A stretch of DNA of 64,000 bases from Rhodoferax sp. (GCF_012927445.1 NZ_JABBPD010000001.1:372001-436000), one strand, 5' to 3'; counted from the first letter of the stretch, positions 9,639 through 19,953 are shown. Notes: generated by a model not told the origin, from the letters alone. A program made the numbers and translations.

Positions 9639-10856
9639 ATGGCAACCGCAAAGTCAAAAGGCACCAAAGAGTTTGTCTTTGAATGGCAAGGTAAAGACCG
9701 CAACGGCAAACAAGTGCGCGGCGAAACAAGAGCAGCTGGCGAGAATCAGGTGCAAGCCGCCTTGCGCCGACAGGGGGTGATGGCGACCAAGATCAAGAAG
9801 CGCCGGATGGGCCGTGGCAAATCCATCAAGCCCAAAGATCTGGCCATCTTCACGCGCCAACTCGCCACCATGATGAAAGCGGGCGTTCCCCTGCTGCAGG
9901 CCTTTGATATCGTGGGACGCGGCAACCCGAACGCCAGCGTCACCAAGCTGCTCAACGACATTCGTACCGACGTCGAAACAGGCACCTCCCTGAGCGTTGC
10001 CTTTCGCAAGTACCCCCTGTATTTCGACAACCTTTATTGCAACCTGATCGAGGCCGGCGAATCAGCCGGTATTTTGGACCAATTGCTGGACCGGCTTGCG
10101 GTTTACATGGAAAAAACAGAGGCGATCAAGTCCAAAATCAAGTCAGCCCTGATGTACCCGATCTCCGTCTTGATCGTGGCGTTTGTCGTCACGGCCGTGA
10201 TCATGATTTTTGTAGTGCCGGCCTTCAAAGAAGTGTTTTCCAATTTTGGAGCCGACCTCCCCGGCCCCACGCTGGTCGTGATTGCCATCAGTGAGATCTT
10301 CGTCAAATATTGGTGGCTGATTTTTGGGGGGCTTGGCGGTGGTTTCTACTTTTTCATGCAAGCGTGGCGACGCAACGAAAAAATGCAGCACGTCATGGAT
10401 CGCCTTATGCTCAAAATGCCTATTTTTGGCACGTTGGTTGATAAATCATGCATTGCCCGCTGGACGCGAACCCTGTCCACCATGTTCGCCGCGGGCGTGC
10501 CTTTGGTGGAAGCACTTGATTCGGTAGGCGGCGCCGCTGGCAACTATGTCTATGAGGCGGCCACCATCAAAATCCAGCAAGAGGTGTCAACAGGTACCGC
10601 CCTGACGGTCGCCATGACCAATGCCAATCTCTTCCCGTCCATGGTCTTGCAGATGTGCTCGATCGGTGAAGAATCGGGTTCCATCGATCACATGCTCGGC
10701 AAGGCGGCCGATTTTTATGAGGCCGAGGTTGATGACATGGTGGCGGGCATTTCCAGCCTGATGGAGCCCATCATCATTGTCATTTTGGGTACGGTGATTG
10801 GCGGTATTGTGGTGGCCATGTACCTGCCCATCTTCAAATTGGGTCAGGTGGTTTGA
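9639..10856 (+). CDS. pilC: Type IV pilus inner-membrane platform protein PilC
   Basis: Polytopic platform protein that PilB engages. It has 405 residues in two homologous T2SSF domains: LAIFTRQLATMMKAGVPLLQ at about 68-87 and WTRTLSTMFAAGVPLVEALD further on. Membrane segments lie near 175-200, 218-240 and 375-398. ATG at 9639. The stop overlaps the pilD start by one base (TGATG). Confidence 0.97.
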   Translation: MATAKSKGTKEFVFEWQGKDRNGKQVRGETRAAGENQVQAALRRQGVMATKIKKRRMGRGKSIKPKDLAIFTRQLATMMKAGVPLLQAFDIVGRGNPNASVTKLLNDIRTDVETGTSLSVAFRKYPLYFDNLYCNLIEAGESAGILDQLLDRLAVYMEKTEAIKSKIKSALMYPISVLIVAFVVTAVIMIFVVPAFKEVFSNFGADLPGPTLVVIAISEIFVKYWWLIFGGLGGGFYFFMQAWRRNEKMQHVMDRLMLKMPIFGTLVDKSCIARWTRTLSTMFAAGVPLVEALDSVGGAAGNYVYEAATIKIQQEVSTGTALTVAMTNANLFPSMVLQMCSIGEESGSIDHMLGKAADFYEAEVDDMVAGISSLMEPIIIVILGTVIGGIVVAMYLPIFKLGQVV

Positions 10857-11698
10857 TGCAAGTTTCGCCATGGTTTGACGCCACCGTTTTCAGCGTTCTG
10901 GGCTTGCTGATCGGCAGCTTTCTTAACGTCGTGATTTACCGGTTTCCCCTCATGCTTGAAGCCCAATGGAAAGCCGAGTGTGCTGAACAGGCTGGCAAAG
11001 ATTTACCGGCCGCAAAAGCCTTTAACTTGATGGTGCCACGCTCCCGCTGCCTCAAGTGTGACCATCAAATCCGCTGGTATGAAAATATTCCCGTTCTGAG
11101 TTACCTTTTTTTGCGGGGCAAATGCTCCGCCTGCGCAACCCCCATCAGCTTGCGCTACCCGCTGGTAGAACTGGCGACTGGCGCACTGTTTTTCTATTGC
11201 GCCTGGACTTGGGGCGCCACCGCTACCGCCCTGGTTTGGAGCGGCTTTGCCGCCGCGATTTTGGCCCTGGCCTTTATCGACTGGGACACCACGCTCTTGC
11301 CTGATGACATCACCTTGCCCTTGCTGTGGAGTGGTCTCATTGCAGCCGCACTGCAATGGACCACGGTTGGCTTGTCAGCCGCCGTTTGGGGCGCGGTGGC
11401 GGGCTATATGTCGCTGTGGCTGGTCTACTGGGCCTTCAAACTGATCACCGGCAAAGACGGCATGGGTTTCGGCGATTTCAAGCTGTTTGCCGCACTGGGG
11501 GCCTGGTTCGGCTGGCAGGCACTGGTACCCATCATTTTGATGGCCTCGGTCATTGGTGCCGTTGTTGGCATTGCCATGAAGTTCTCCAGCGGTTTGCGCG
11601 AAGGCGGCTATGTGCCGTTTGGGCCCTTTCTGGCGGGCTCCGGGCTGACAGCCATGATTTTTGGCCCGGCGTCCATTCTTCGTTTCGTCGGACTGTAA
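10856..11698 (+). CDS. pilD: Prepilin peptidase/N-methyltransferase PilD
   Basis: Inner-membrane aspartyl protease that cleaves and N-methylates type IV prepilins and pseudopilins. It has 280 residues from the ATG overlapping the pilC stop; a TTG one codon earlier is unlikely. Four zinc cysteines are at C65, C68, C90 and C93. Catalytic aspartates are in the FIDWDTTLLPDD region (about 140-151) and in GMGFGDFKLFA. About seven to eight membrane segments are visible. It is followed by coaE after 3 nt, the usual pilD-coaE order. Confidence 0.97.
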   Translation: MQVSPWFDATVFSVLGLLIGSFLNVVIYRFPLMLEAQWKAECAEQAGKDLPAAKAFNLMVPRSRCLKCDHQIRWYENIPVLSYLFLRGKCSACATPISLRYPLVELATGALFFYCAWTWGATATALVWSGFAAAILALAFIDWDTTLLPDDITLPLLWSGLIAAALQWTTVGLSAAVWGAVAGYMSLWLVYWAFKLITGKDGMGFGDFKLFAALGAWFGWQALVPIILMASVIGAVVGIAMKFSSGLREGGYVPFGPFLAGSGLTAMIFGPASILRFVGL

Positions 11699-11701
11699 GC
11701 C

Positions 11702-12319
11702 GTGGCGCCCGTTGTCCGGCTTGGCCTGACCGGTGGCATTGGCAGCGGCAAGAGTACCGTGGCCAGTCTCCTCGCGGCACGGGGGGCCGCCGTGGTGGAT
11801 GCCGATGCCATTGCCCGTGAACTGACCGCCCCCAACGGTCTGGCCATGCCCATGATTGCTGACACGTTTGGCCAGGACTTCATCACTTCGGCTGGCGCAC
11901 TGGACCGGGACAAAATGCGGGCGCTCGCCTACGCCGACCCAACGGCCCGCAAACGACTGGAATCCATCATTCACCCTTTGGTGGCAAGGGAAACACAAAG
12001 CCAAGCCTTAATCGCCGCAAGCGATGGGCGAGCTTGCATCGTTTTTGATATTCCCCTGCTGGTTGAGTCTCCCACTTGGCGCCAAAAGGTAGATCATGTC
12101 CTGGTGGTGGATTGCACACCCGAAGTTCAGGTTAGCCGGGTGATGGCGCGCAGCCAGTTGACGCGCAAGGTCATCGAAAAAATCATTTCATCCCAAGCGG
12201 GGCGTGAACAGCGCTTAGGCGCGGCCGACACGGTTATTTTTAATGTCGATGTAACACTTGAGTCTCTCGCTGACGAAGTGCGTCAAATTTCACATCGCTT
12301 CGGGCTATCATCCAAGTAG
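11702..12319 (+). CDS. coaE: Dephospho-CoA kinase CoaE
   Basis: Last step of CoA synthesis, phosphorylating the ribose 3'-OH of dephospho-CoA. It has 205 residues from a GTG start 3 nt after pilD. The P-loop is GLTGGIGSGKS (8-18), followed by the DADAIAREL motif and a lid-type region (VMARSQLTRKVIEKIISSQ). The normal E. coli length is about 206. Confidence 0.96.
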   Translation: MAPVVRLGLTGGIGSGKSTVASLLAARGAAVVDADAIARELTAPNGLAMPMIADTFGQDFITSAGALDRDKMRALAYADPTARKRLESIIHPLVARETQSQALIAASDGRACIVFDIPLLVESPTWRQKVDHVLVVDCTPEVQVSRVMARSQLTRKVIEKIISSQAGREQRLGAADTVIFNVDVTLESLADEVRQISHRFGLSSK

Positions 12320-12344
12320 CATCCGGCCTACCGAAGAAATAAGT

Positions 12345-13100
12345 TTGATCCTTTACGAATACCCCTTTAACGAGCGAATCCGCACCTATTTGCGCTTGGA
12401 ACACTTGTTTCTTCGCCTGACAGAACTTGTCTCGCGTGAACCCGCACTGGATCACCACTATGCGCTCACCACGCTCTTCGAGATCATGGATGTGGGGGCC
12501 CGTGCCGACCTCAAGTCCGATGTGCTCAAAGACCTGGACAAGCAAAAACATATTCTTGACAGCTACCGGGGCAACCCCGCCATCGCTGAAAGTGTTCTGG
12601 ATGAGGTGATCGGCCAGCTGGCCAGCTGCTTCCAGGCCTTGAACAGTCTGCCGGGTAAAGCGGGTCAATCGCTGACCGAGAATGACTGGCTGATGAGCAT
12701 CCGAAGCCGCGTCGGAATTCCGGGCGGCACCTGCGAATTTGACCTGCCGGCTTACTATGCGTGGCAACACAAAACCGGCGACCAGCGCAGAACCGATCTG
12801 CAGCGCTGGATTTCCACCCTGGCACCTCTTTCTGATTCAATTCATGTCTTGCTCAAGTTGCTGCGAGATTCCGGCGCACCGCAAAAGGTGATTGCCAACG
12901 CGGGGGTATTTCAGCAAAATCTGCCCCAAGGCAGAACCTTTCAGCTCTTGCGTCTGGCGTTGGATTCGTCACTGGGCTTGATTCCAGAAATCAGTGGTAA
13001 CCGCCTCATGGTGTCGATTCGGCTCATGCGCCACGGGGATGACGACAGACTCCATGCCTGCCTTGAAGACGCCGCTTTTGAACTGGCCCTGTGCTCATGA
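12345..13100 (+). CDS. zapD: Cell division protein ZapD
   Basis: FtsZ-bundling Z-ring stabiliser (YacF/DUF1342). Homologues begin with ILYEYPFNERIRTYLRLEHLF, which here follows directly after the TTG at 12345. That start gives 251 residues, close to the usual 247. The frame is open further upstream into coaE, but that part is not family-like. The C-terminal half has VSIRLMRHGDD. The stop overlaps the yacG ATG (ATGA), pointing to translational coupling. Confidence 0.93.
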   Translation: MILYEYPFNERIRTYLRLEHLFLRLTELVSREPALDHHYALTTLFEIMDVGARADLKSDVLKDLDKQKHILDSYRGNPAIAESVLDEVIGQLASCFQALNSLPGKAGQSLTENDWLMSIRSRVGIPGGTCEFDLPAYYAWQHKTGDQRRTDLQRWISTLAPLSDSIHVLLKLLRDSGAPQKVIANAGVFQQNLPQGRTFQLLRLALDSSLGLIPEISGNRLMVSIRLMRHGDDDRLHACLEDAAFELALCS

Positions 13101-13309
13101 AACCTGACAACAAGACCGCTCCAGGTCAACCTAAACTGGTGCGCTGCCCCACCTGTGGTGGCGACAGTGTTTACGCGCCCTCCAACCCGTTCCGCCCGTT
13201 TTGCAGCGAACGTTGCCAAAATATTGATTTTGGCGCCTGGGCTACTGAAAACTTCCGCATGCCAACGAACGGCCTGCCAGAAGATCAACTGACCAACGAC
13301 GAGCAGTAG
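13097..13309 (+). CDS. yacG: DNA gyrase inhibitor YacG
   Basis: Small zinc protein of 70 residues. The ATG at 13097 overlaps the zapD stop by 4 nt. The zinc site is CPTC plus CSERC (with FRPFCSERCQNIDFGAWATE), the family hallmark. In E. coli YacG binds GyrB and blocks DNA binding. It completes the coaE-zapD-yacG order and converges on mutT. Confidence 0.93.
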   Translation: MKPDNKTAPGQPKLVRCPTCGGDSVYAPSNPFRPFCSERCQNIDFGAWATENFRMPTNGLPEDQLTNDEQ

Positions 13310-13329
13310 CCCAAAATTTATATAAAGTC

Positions 13330-13379
13330 AGGCTCTAGCCCCCGACTGATATGCCTAAGCAGCTACTAAATAAGTAGCA
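13330..13379 (+). repeat. Dispersed palindromic repeat, copy 2 (forms MutT C-terminus)
   Basis: GGCTCTAGCCCCCGACTGAT is followed by ATGCCTAAGCA and the perfect 6+6 inverted repeat GCTACTAAATAAGTAGC (13362-13378). The mutT stop codon (13355-13357) lies inside the repeat, so the last MutT residues, ATYLVAA, are encoded by it. Between the convergent yacG and mutT genes the hairpin may also act as a terminator. Confidence 0.7.
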
Positions 13380-13834
13380 CCCTGAAAACCCCGTTCCTCT
13401 GCCAGCCATTGAAGCACCGGCACGGTGCCCGGTAGCACCGGCATCACCTGCACCGGAAGGCGCTGCCAGGCAAACGACTGGGCCTCCCGCATCTGCAGGT
13501 CACCGGACCAACTGAAGACCTTGCAAAAACTCAAGCGCACCAGCGCATGGGGATAGTCCACCAGTTCAACTTTCCAAAGCGCAGCCGGGCCGATGGTGAT
13601 CCCCAGCTCCTCATGCAGTTCCCGCTGCAAGGCCTGCGCCACTGTTTCACCAACCTCCAGCTTGCCACCCGGAAATTCCCAGTAGCCTTCGTAGACCTTC
13701 CCCGCCGGTCGTGAAGTCAGCAGGAAGTCACCGTCCGGTCGAATCAGCACACCTACCGCGACCTCGACCACGGCACGGTCTGTGCCGCCTTCACGCGGCA
13801 GCGCGGCGTCCGCCACCAAGAGGGGGGGGCTCAT
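13355..13834 (-). CDS. mutT: Nudix hydrolase, MutT-type 8-oxo-dGTP diphosphatase
   Basis: A 159-residue Nudix protein. The Nudix box GGKLEVGETVAQALQRELHEELGI satisfies GX5EX7REUXEEXGU. WEFPGGK and the EVAVGVLIRPDG start are MutT-like, supporting sanitation of oxidised dGTP. In many Burkholderiales it sits with the DUF815 ATPase and argJ, as here. The C-terminus after WLAEERGFQG is odd: it is encoded by the dispersed repeat. ATG overlaps the upstream gene's stop by 4 nt. Confidence 0.9.
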   Translation of the reverse strand: MSPPLLVADAALPREGGTDRAVVEVAVGVLIRPDGDFLLTSRPAGKVYEGYWEFPGGKLEVGETVAQALQRELHEELGITIGPAALWKVELVDYPHALVRLSFCKVFSWSGDLQMREAQSFAWQRLPVQVMPVLPGTVPVLQWLAEERGFQGATYLVAA

Positions 13835-14709
13835 GCGCTCGTCGCGTGTTTGCCCGCATAGTCGCGTGCAAACTGGTAGGCCACCCGGCCGCTGCGGGAT
13901 CCCCGCTCCAAGGCCCAGACCAGAGCTTCCGCGCGCGCGGCGTCAATGGCGGCAGGCGCCACGCCAAAAGAGCACAGCCATTGCGCCACGATGATGAGGT
14001 ACTCATTCTGGGTGAAGGGGTAAAAGCTGACCCACAAACCAAAGCGCTCGGACAGGGAAATTTTCTCCTCCACCACTTCGCCAGGATGCACCTCACCGTC
14101 ATCGGTATGCGTGTAGCTGAGGTTTTCCTTCATGTACTCCGGTAACAGATGTCGCCGGTTGCTGGTGGCGTAAATCAACACGTTTGGCGTGGTGGCGGCA
14201 ACCGAACCATCGAGAATGGACTTGAGCGCTTTGTAGCCTGGCTCACCGTCTTCAAAGCTCAGGTCATCGCAGAACACAATGAATTTTTCGGGCCGTTCCG
14301 ACACCACGTCCACAATATCGGGCAGGTCGGTCAAATCCGCTTTATCGACTTCAATCAGCCGCAAACCGCGCTCGGCATATTCATGCAGACAGGCTTTGAT
14401 CAGCGACGACTTGCCGGTACCGCGGGCACCGGTCAGCAGCACGTTGTTGGCCGGTTTCCCGTTGACAAACTGCAGGGTGTTGATCTGAATCTTCTCTTTT
14501 TGAGGCTCAATTTCTTTCAAGTCCGACAAACGCATGGCCCCAACATGACGGACGGGCTCCAGCGCGCCATGACCTGAACTCCGTTTGCGATAGCGGTAGG
14601 CGACGGAGGCGGTCCAGTCAGGCTGCGAGAGCGGTTGTGGCAGCACCGATTCAATGCGGCTGATGAGTTGCTCAGCGCGCAGCAGCAGATGTTCGAATTT
14701 CTCGTTCAT
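13831..14709 (-). CDS. DUF815 family AAA ATP-binding protein
   Basis: A 292-residue protein of the DUF815 (AAA) family. The P-loop is [10 protein letters not shown] (about 94-103), Walker B is [12 protein letters not shown], and a sensor-type asparagine is in [13 protein letters not shown]. The cellular role is not established. The gene is translationally coupled at both ends: its ATG overlaps the argJ stop and its stop overlaps the mutT start, each by 4 nt. Confidence 0.88.
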   Translation of the reverse strand: MNEKFEHLLLRAEQLISRIESVLPQPLSQPDWTASVAYRYRKRSSGHGALEPVRHVGAMRLSDLKEIEPQKEKIQINTLQFVNGKPANNVLLTGARGTGKSSLIKACLHEYAERGLRLIEVDKADLTDLPDIVDVVSERPEKFIVFCDDLSFEDGEPGYKALKSILDGSVAATTPNVLIYATSNRRHLLPEYMKENLSYTHTDDGEVHPGEVVEEKISLSERFGLWVSFYPFTQNEYLIIVAQWLCSFGVAPAAIDAARAEALVWALERGSRSGRVAYQFARDYAGKHATSA

Positions 14710-15935
14710 GAGCGGTAGTCCGCATTGATCGTGACGTAGTCATGGCTGAGGTCACAAGTCCAGACTGTGTCCTGCGCATCGCCGCGCCCCAGCACCACCC
14801 GCACCGTGATTTCGCTTTGTTGCATGACCCGCTGGCCATCTTCTTCACGGTACAGCGGATTGCGACCGCCCTGCACCGCCACATGAACGTCATCCAGGTA
14901 CAAATCAATGCCGGTCTGATCCAGATCGCTGATGCCGGCATAACCGACCGCGGCCAGGATGCGACCCAGATTCGGGTCGCTGGCAAAAAAGGCAGTCTTC
15001 ACCAGCGGTGAATGGGCAATGGCATAGGCCACCTGGCGGCACTCGGCCTGTGTTTTGCCACCTTCGACTTTGATTGCTATAAATTTTGTAGCACCCTCCC
15101 CATCACGCACGATGGCTTGCGCCAGTTTTCGCGCAACTTCCAGCATGGCGGCCTTGAGTGCGCCTCCCTCGGCACTGTCCAGCGAATCAATCGACGCATG
15201 CGCCGCCTTGTTGGTGGCAATGACGACGAACGAGTCATTGGTGGAGGTGTCACCATCCACCGTCACCCGGTTGAAGGAGCCCTCGGCCAGTTCCGTCGCC
15301 AGTTGATGCATCAGCGCTTGGCTGACACAGGCGTCGGTGGCCATGAAGCCCAGCATGGTCGCCATATTGGGCCGAATCATGCCAGCGCCCTTGCTGATGC
15401 CCGTGATGCTCACCAGGGCACCGCCAATCATCACTTGCGCACCAAAGGCCTTGGGCACCGTGTCCGTGGTCATGATGCCTTCAGCGGCACGCAACCAATT
15501 GTCTTCACGGGCATCCGCTAATGCAGCGTCCAGCCCGGCTTCGATCCGCTCAACGGGCAAGGACTCCATGATGACGCCAGTGGAAAACGGCAGCACCTGG
15601 TCGGGTGAGATCTCAAGCTTGTAGGCGAGCGCCACACAGGTGCTGAGGGCGCGGACCCGCCCGTCTTCGCCGGTTCCGGCATTGGCATTGCCGGTATTGA
15701 TGAGCATGGCCCGGATACCCGCGCTACTGGCGAGATGCGCCCGGCATATCTGCACCGGCGCCGCACAAAAACGATTCTGGGTGAAGACCCCCGCCACCGA
15801 AGCCCCCTGGTCGATCAAGACGACTGTCAGGTCTTTGCGGTTGGCCTTGCGCACACCGGCCTCGGTCACGCCGATGCGGACACCGGTGACGGGATACAGT
15901 TCTGCCGGGTTGGGAGCGGCTAAGTTAACGGACAT
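14706..15935 (-). CDS. argJ: Bifunctional ornithine acetyltransferase/N-acetylglutamate synthase ArgJ
   Basis: Recycles the acetyl group from N-acetylornithine to glutamate in arginine synthesis. It has 409 residues. The autocleavage motif is in [13 protein letters not shown] (the Thr of ATML becomes the nucleophile). Conserved GEGATKFI and SPLVKTAFF are present. ATG at 15935 with an AAAGGAAAA ribosome site. Codons for ATKFIA coincide with the 17-nt palindrome of the dispersed repeat. Presence of argJ implies the cyclic acetyl pathway. Confidence 0.97.
   Translation of the reverse strand: MSVNLAAPNPAELYPVTGVRIGVTEAGVRKANRKDLTVVLIDQGASVAGVFTQNRFCAAPVQICRAHLASSAGIRAMLINTGNANAGTGEDGRVRALSTCVALAYKLEISPDQVLPFSTGVIMESLPVERIEAGLDAALADAREDNWLRAAEGIMTTDTVPKAFGAQVMIGGALVSITGISKGAGMIRPNMATMLGFMATDACVSQALMHQLATELAEGSFNRVTVDGDTSTNDSFVVIATNKAAHASIDSLDSAEGGALKAAMLEVARKLAQAIVRDGEGATKFIAIKVEGGKTQAECRQVAYAIAHSPLVKTAFFASDPNLGRILAAVGYAGISDLDQTGIDLYLDDVHVAVQGGRNPLYREEDGQRVMQQSEITVRVVLGRGDAQDTVWTCDLSHDYVTINADYRS
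15076..15092. repeat. Solitary 17-nt palindrome inside argJ
   Basis: GCTATAAATTTTGTAGC fits GCTAY-N7-RTAGC, the hairpin module of the dispersed repeats. It is in frame and encodes residues ATKFIA of the conserved GEGATKFI block, using AT-rich codons (ACA AAA TTT ATA) in a GC-rich gene. Confidence 0.5.
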
Positions 15936-15981
15936 TTTTTTCCTTTAGAAAATAACGGATTATCCAAAAAGTCATCCTGCC

Positions 15982-16022
15982 AAAAAACAATCGGGCCTTG
16001 GAAATAATCCAAGACCCGATTG
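15982..16022 (-). terminator. Rho-independent terminator of secA
   Basis: On the minus strand CAATCGGGTCTTGG and CCAAGGCCCGATTG pair (one mismatch) around a 7-nt AT loop, followed by TTTTTTGG. It lies 18 nt after the secA stop. Confidence 0.85.
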
Positions 16023-16039
16023 CTCAGCGACTGTTTACT

Positions 16040-18805
16040 TTAAGCCAGCTTGCCGTGGCAGTGCTTGTATTTATTGCCACTGCCACAAGGACAGAGTTCA
16101 TTGCGCCCCACACGCGGCACGGCGGCCCCCATGGCAAGCGATCTTTTGTTCACCGTTTCGGCATCAACGATTGTTTCAACCTCGCCCGTTTCGGTGGGCG
16201 CCGTATAGGTGACGTTGGAAATGCTTTCAGCACGATTTTCCATCTCTTCGGCGACCTGCTCCAACTGCTCGTTGGATTGAATCTTGACGGTCATGAGGAC
16301 CTTGGTGACATCGTTCTTCACCGAGTCCAGCAACTGGCCGAACAGCTCAAAAGCTTCCCGCTTGTATTCCTGTTTCGGTTGTTTCTGGGCATAGCCCCGC
16401 AAATGAATGCCTTGGCGTAAATAATCCAGCGCACTCAGGTGTTCCCGCCAATGCGTGTCAATGCTCTGCAACAGGACCATGCGTTCAAACTGGGTGAAAT
16501 TTTCACCGCCAACCTGCGCCACCTTGGCTGCAAATGCCTTGTTGGCTTCGTTGCGTACTGCCTCCAGCAGATCAGCATCTGTAATGGCACTGGCCTCACT
16601 CACCTGCTGCTGCAGGGGCAACGTTACCTGCCATTCGTCGGACAAAACTCGCTCCAACGTTGCGATATTCCACTGTTCTTCAACCGATTCGGCAGGCACG
16701 TATTCCCGCACCAGATCAGTGAAACAACCTTCACGCAAGGACGTAATCTGGGCCGACAGGTCCTTGGCATCCAGAATTTCGTTGCGCTGCTGGTAAATCA
16801 CCTTGCGCTGGTCATTGGACACATCGTCATATTCGAGCAACTGCTTGCGCATGTCGAAATTGCGGGCTTCGACTTTGCGCTGGGCGCTTTCGATGCTGCG
16901 TGTCACGATACCCGCTTCAATGGCTTCGCCATCGGGCATTTTGAGCCGGTCCATGATGGCCTTGACCCGGTCACCGGCAAAAATACGCATCAGGGAGTCA
17001 TCCAGACTCAAGTAGAAACGCGATGAGCCAGGATCGCCCTGCCGGCCGGAGCGACCACGCAACTGGTTGTCAATCCGGCGTGACTCGTGCCGCTCAGTGG
17101 CAATAATGCGCAAACCACCCAGTGCATTGACCTGCTCATGGACGAGCGCCCACTCCGCACGGATTGCCTCGATCTGTTTTTGCTTCTGCGCAGCGTCCAG
17201 CGATTCATCCGCCTCCACCGCCTCCACCGCTTGGCTGATGTTGCCGCCTAGCACAATATCGGTTCCACGACCCGCCATGTTGGTGGCAATGGTGATCATT
17301 TTGGGACGACCTGCCTGAGCCACGATATCGGCTTCACGCGCATGCTGTTTGGCATTCAGCACTTGGTGGGGCAGCTTCTCTTTTTCCAGCAACTGCGCAA
17401 TGATTTCCGAGTTCTCGATGGAAGTGGTGCCAACCAGCACGGGCTGGCCGCGCTCATAGCACTCCCGGATATCCTTGATGGCGGCTTCGTATTTTTCACG
17501 CGTTGTCTTGTAAACGCGATCCAGCTGGTCATCACGCTTGCTGGGGCGGTTAGGTGGCATCACCAGCGTTTCAAGTCCGTAAATTTCCTGGAACTCATAG
17601 GCTTCGGTATCTGCCGTCCCGGTCATGCCGGCCAACTTGCCATACAGACGGAAATAGTTCTGGAAGGTGATCGACGCCATCGTCTGGTTTTCAGGCTGAA
17701 TGGTCACGCCTTCTTTGGCTTCCACGGCCTGATGCAAGCCCTCGCTCCAACGACGACCCGACATCAAGCGACCGGTGAACTCATCCACGATCACGATCTC
17801 GCCGTCCTGCACCACATAGTGCTGGTCACGGTGGTAGAGGTGGTTGGCACGCAAGGCCGCATACAGATGATGCATCAGCGTGATGTTGGCCGGATCGTAA
17901 AGCGTGGCACCCTCGGGAATCAGTCCGAGGTCGAACAGAATGCGCTCGGCGCTCTCATGGCCCTGCTCGGTCAGGAAGACCTGATGACTCTTTTCGTCCA
18001 GCGTAAAGTCGCCCGGCTTGGTGATGCCCTCGCCGGTACGCGGGTCTTCTTCGCCCTCTTGCCGGTGCAGCAAGGGAACGACTTTGTTGATCGCCAGGTA
18101 AAGGTCGGTGTGGTCTTCTGCCTGACCGCTGATGATGAGGGGCGTGCGCGCTTCATCAATCAGAATGGAATCGACCTCGTCAATAATGGCGTAATTCAGA
18201 CCCCGCTGAACACGGTCGCCGGCCTCGTAGACCATGTTGTCGCGCAGGTAATCAAAGCCATATTCGTTATTGGTACCGTAGGTAATGTCGCTCTGGTAAG
18301 CCGCCTGCTTTTCCTCGCGCGCCATGTTCGGCAAATTGATACCGACCGACAAGCCCAGGAAGTTGTAAAGCTTGCCCATCCACTGCGCATCCCGATTGGC
18401 CAGATAGTCATTCACCGTCACCACGTGAACGCCTTTGCCGGTCAAGGCATTCAGGTAGACCGGCAACGTGGCCGTGAGTGTTTTGCCTTCCCCTGTGCCC
18501 ATTTCTGAAATCTTGCCGTTGTGCAGCGACATGCCACCCAGCATCTGCACATCGAAATGGCGCATTTTCATCACGCGCTTGGAACCCTCGCGCACCACGG
18601 CAAAGGCCTCCGGCAACAAGGCGTCCAGCGGCTCCCCATTGGCGATGCGCGCCTTGAAGGCCTCGGTCTTGCCGCGCAACTCGTCATCAGAAAGCTTCTC
18701 AAAGTCAGCTTCCATCGCATTGATGCGCACCACGCTGGAGCGATATTGTTTGAGCAGGCGGTCATTGCGACTGCCGAAAATTTTGGTAAGAATATTTGTG
18801 GCCAT
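16040..18805 (-). CDS. secA: Preprotein translocase ATPase SecA
   Basis: Motor of Sec-dependent export at SecYEG. The ATG at 18805 ([17 protein letters not shown]) gives 921 residues. The TTG at 18841 would add a non-family N-terminus. Nucleotide-binding motifs are GTGEGKT (Walker A) and the DEVDSIL region, with [15 protein letters not shown] in NBD2. The C-terminal zinc/SecB-binding motif [14 protein letters not shown] is intact. It lies downstream of the M23 peptidase gene in the same direction and ends at a strong terminator. Confidence 0.98.
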   Translation of the reverse strand: MATNILTKIFGSRNDRLLKQYRSSVVRINAMEADFEKLSDDELRGKTEAFKARIANGEPLDALLPEAFAVVREGSKRVMKMRHFDVQMLGGMSLHNGKISEMGTGEGKTLTATLPVYLNALTGKGVHVVTVNDYLANRDAQWMGKLYNFLGLSVGINLPNMAREEKQAAYQSDITYGTNNEYGFDYLRDNMVYEAGDRVQRGLNYAIIDEVDSILIDEARTPLIISGQAEDHTDLYLAINKVVPLLHRQEGEEDPRTGEGITKPGDFTLDEKSHQVFLTEQGHESAERILFDLGLIPEGATLYDPANITLMHHLYAALRANHLYHRDQHYVVQDGEIVIVDEFTGRLMSGRRWSEGLHQAVEAKEGVTIQPENQTMASITFQNYFRLYGKLAGMTGTADTEAYEFQEIYGLETLVMPPNRPSKRDDQLDRVYKTTREKYEAAIKDIRECYERGQPVLVGTTSIENSEIIAQLLEKEKLPHQVLNAKQHAREADIVAQAGRPKMITIATNMAGRGTDIVLGGNISQAVEAVEADESLDAAQKQKQIEAIRAEWALVHEQVNALGGLRIIATERHESRRIDNQLRGRSGRQGDPGSSRFYLSLDDSLMRIFAGDRVKAIMDRLKMPDGEAIEAGIVTRSIESAQRKVEARNFDMRKQLLEYDDVSNDQRKVIYQQRNEILDAKDLSAQITSLREGCFTDLVREYVPAESVEEQWNIATLERVLSDEWQVTLPLQQQVSEASAITDADLLEAVRNEANKAFAAKVAQVGGENFTQFERMVLLQSIDTHWREHLSALDYLRQGIHLRGYAQKQPKQEYKREAFELFGQLLDSVKNDVTKVLMTVKIQSNEQLEQVAEEMENRAESISNVTYTAPTETGEVETIVDAETVNKRSLAMGAAVPRVGRNELCPCGSGNKYKHCHGKLA

Positions 18806-18948
18806 GAATGCAAGACGGACTCGCCAACCCACTTGGGCCAACAGAGCTGCGCAATCCTTTTTTCTAATCTGAATGAAATGGGGTCACTGTCGCGAAATGC
18901 AACCGTTAGAACGGAATACGCCGCGCTGAGATAACCAAACGCTTGATT

Positions 18949-19953
18949 TTACCTTTGACCGGGCAAGCGGCTTTCAGCTGGCACCGTCTGGGCTAGCGGA
19001 ACTGTATGAGTCGGGGCCACCAGCTTGGCCAAACGCTGTGATGGCAGATTGCGGCCAGCCGCCAAAAACTTCTGTGGATCTTGCGGAATCCCTTGCACCA
19101 GCACTTCAAAGTGCAAATGCGCGCCAGTGGAACGACCGGTGGTTCCCACCTCGGCAATTTTCTGGCCCCGCTTGATCAAATCGCCTCTTTTAACCAGCGT
19201 TTTGGATGCATGGGCATAACGTGTGATCAGGTCATTGCCGTGATCGATTTCAATCATGTTGCCATACGCCGGGTGAAATTCCTGCGTCACCACGATGCCA
19301 CCGGCAGCAGCCAATATGGAGGTGCCAAAATCCGCCTGAAAATCAAGGCCCGTGTGCAGTGCCGACCGTCCCGTAAACGGATCTATGCGCCAGCCAAACA
19401 GGGAACCCAGATTGCCTGCCGCTACCGGTTGCTGTGTCGGCACCATCATGTTTCGAATTTTTTGGTCGAACAGTCGGGACTCCATCACCGTCATCAAATC
19501 GGTGCGTTGATCTGTGAGGCGATCAAGGTCCGCCAGCGTAGCTTGAAGCTCTTCAACGGACAGAGGGCGGCCCGACACCAGAACACCCCCTTGCCCGGGC
19601 TTCATCTTGATCTCGGTGGGATTGACACCCGCCAAACTCGAAACACGTTCACCCAAGGATTCAAGCTGCGTCATTTTGGCTTGCATTTCTCCAAGCTTGC
19701 GTGCCAGCACATCAAGGTTTTCCCGCATGAATCGATCGCGCTGATCAAATTCATCCTTGACGACCAGCTTGACCAGTGAACCCACCACCGGCCAACCTTC
19801 TCGCGCACCCTTCAGAAAAACCCAGTGATACAAAACAGCGGCGACCAGCATCAAGATAAATGAAGCGAGCAATGCGGTCAAAACCAGCCGGGTGCCACTA
19901 AGCTGAATGGCGCGGCTTTTAGCGAGCCAGGCATCCGTGATAATCAATTGCAT
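18949..19953 (-). CDS. M23/LytM peptidase family membrane protein
   Basis: A 334-residue envelope protein: an N-terminal cytoplasmic tail, one transmembrane helix at about 22-46, a coiled coil at about 68-110, and a LytM domain at about 185-295. The four catalytic/zinc positions are intact: H200 and D204 (HTGLD), H248 (YAH), and H279/H281 (HLHFE). It could therefore be an active peptidoglycan endopeptidase rather than an EnvC-like degenerate activator. It lies upstream of secA and is divergent from dciA by 26 nt. The order dciA-M23-secA recurs in Burkholderiales. Confidence 0.9.
   Translation of the reverse strand: MQLIITDAWLAKSRAIQLSGTRLVLTALLASFILMLVAAVLYHWVFLKGAREGWPVVGSLVKLVVKDEFDQRDRFMRENLDVLARKLGEMQAKMTQLESLGERVSSLAGVNPTEIKMKPGQGGVLVSGRPLSVEELQATLADLDRLTDQRTDLMTVMESRLFDQKIRNMMVPTQQPVAAGNLGSLFGWRIDPFTGRSALHTGLDFQADFGTSILAAAGGIVVTQEFHPAYGNMIEIDHGNDLITRYAHASKTLVKRGDLIKRGQKIAEVGTTGRSTGAHLHFEVLVQGIPQDPQKFLAAGRNLPSQRLAKLVAPTHTVPLAQTVPAESRLPGQR

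Noticed and set aside
12258..12344. Upstream extension of zapD to a TTG inside coaE
   Set aside because: The ZapD family begins exactly at the TTG at 12345; the extension has no similarity and lies in coaE coding sequence.
17342..18508. A 388-codon frame antisense to secA
   Set aside because: Shadow of secA; no independent signals.
18806..18841. TTG start for SecA 12 codons upstream
   Set aside because: The conserved start [11 protein letters not shown] at 18805 is an ATG; the extra residues are not family-like.
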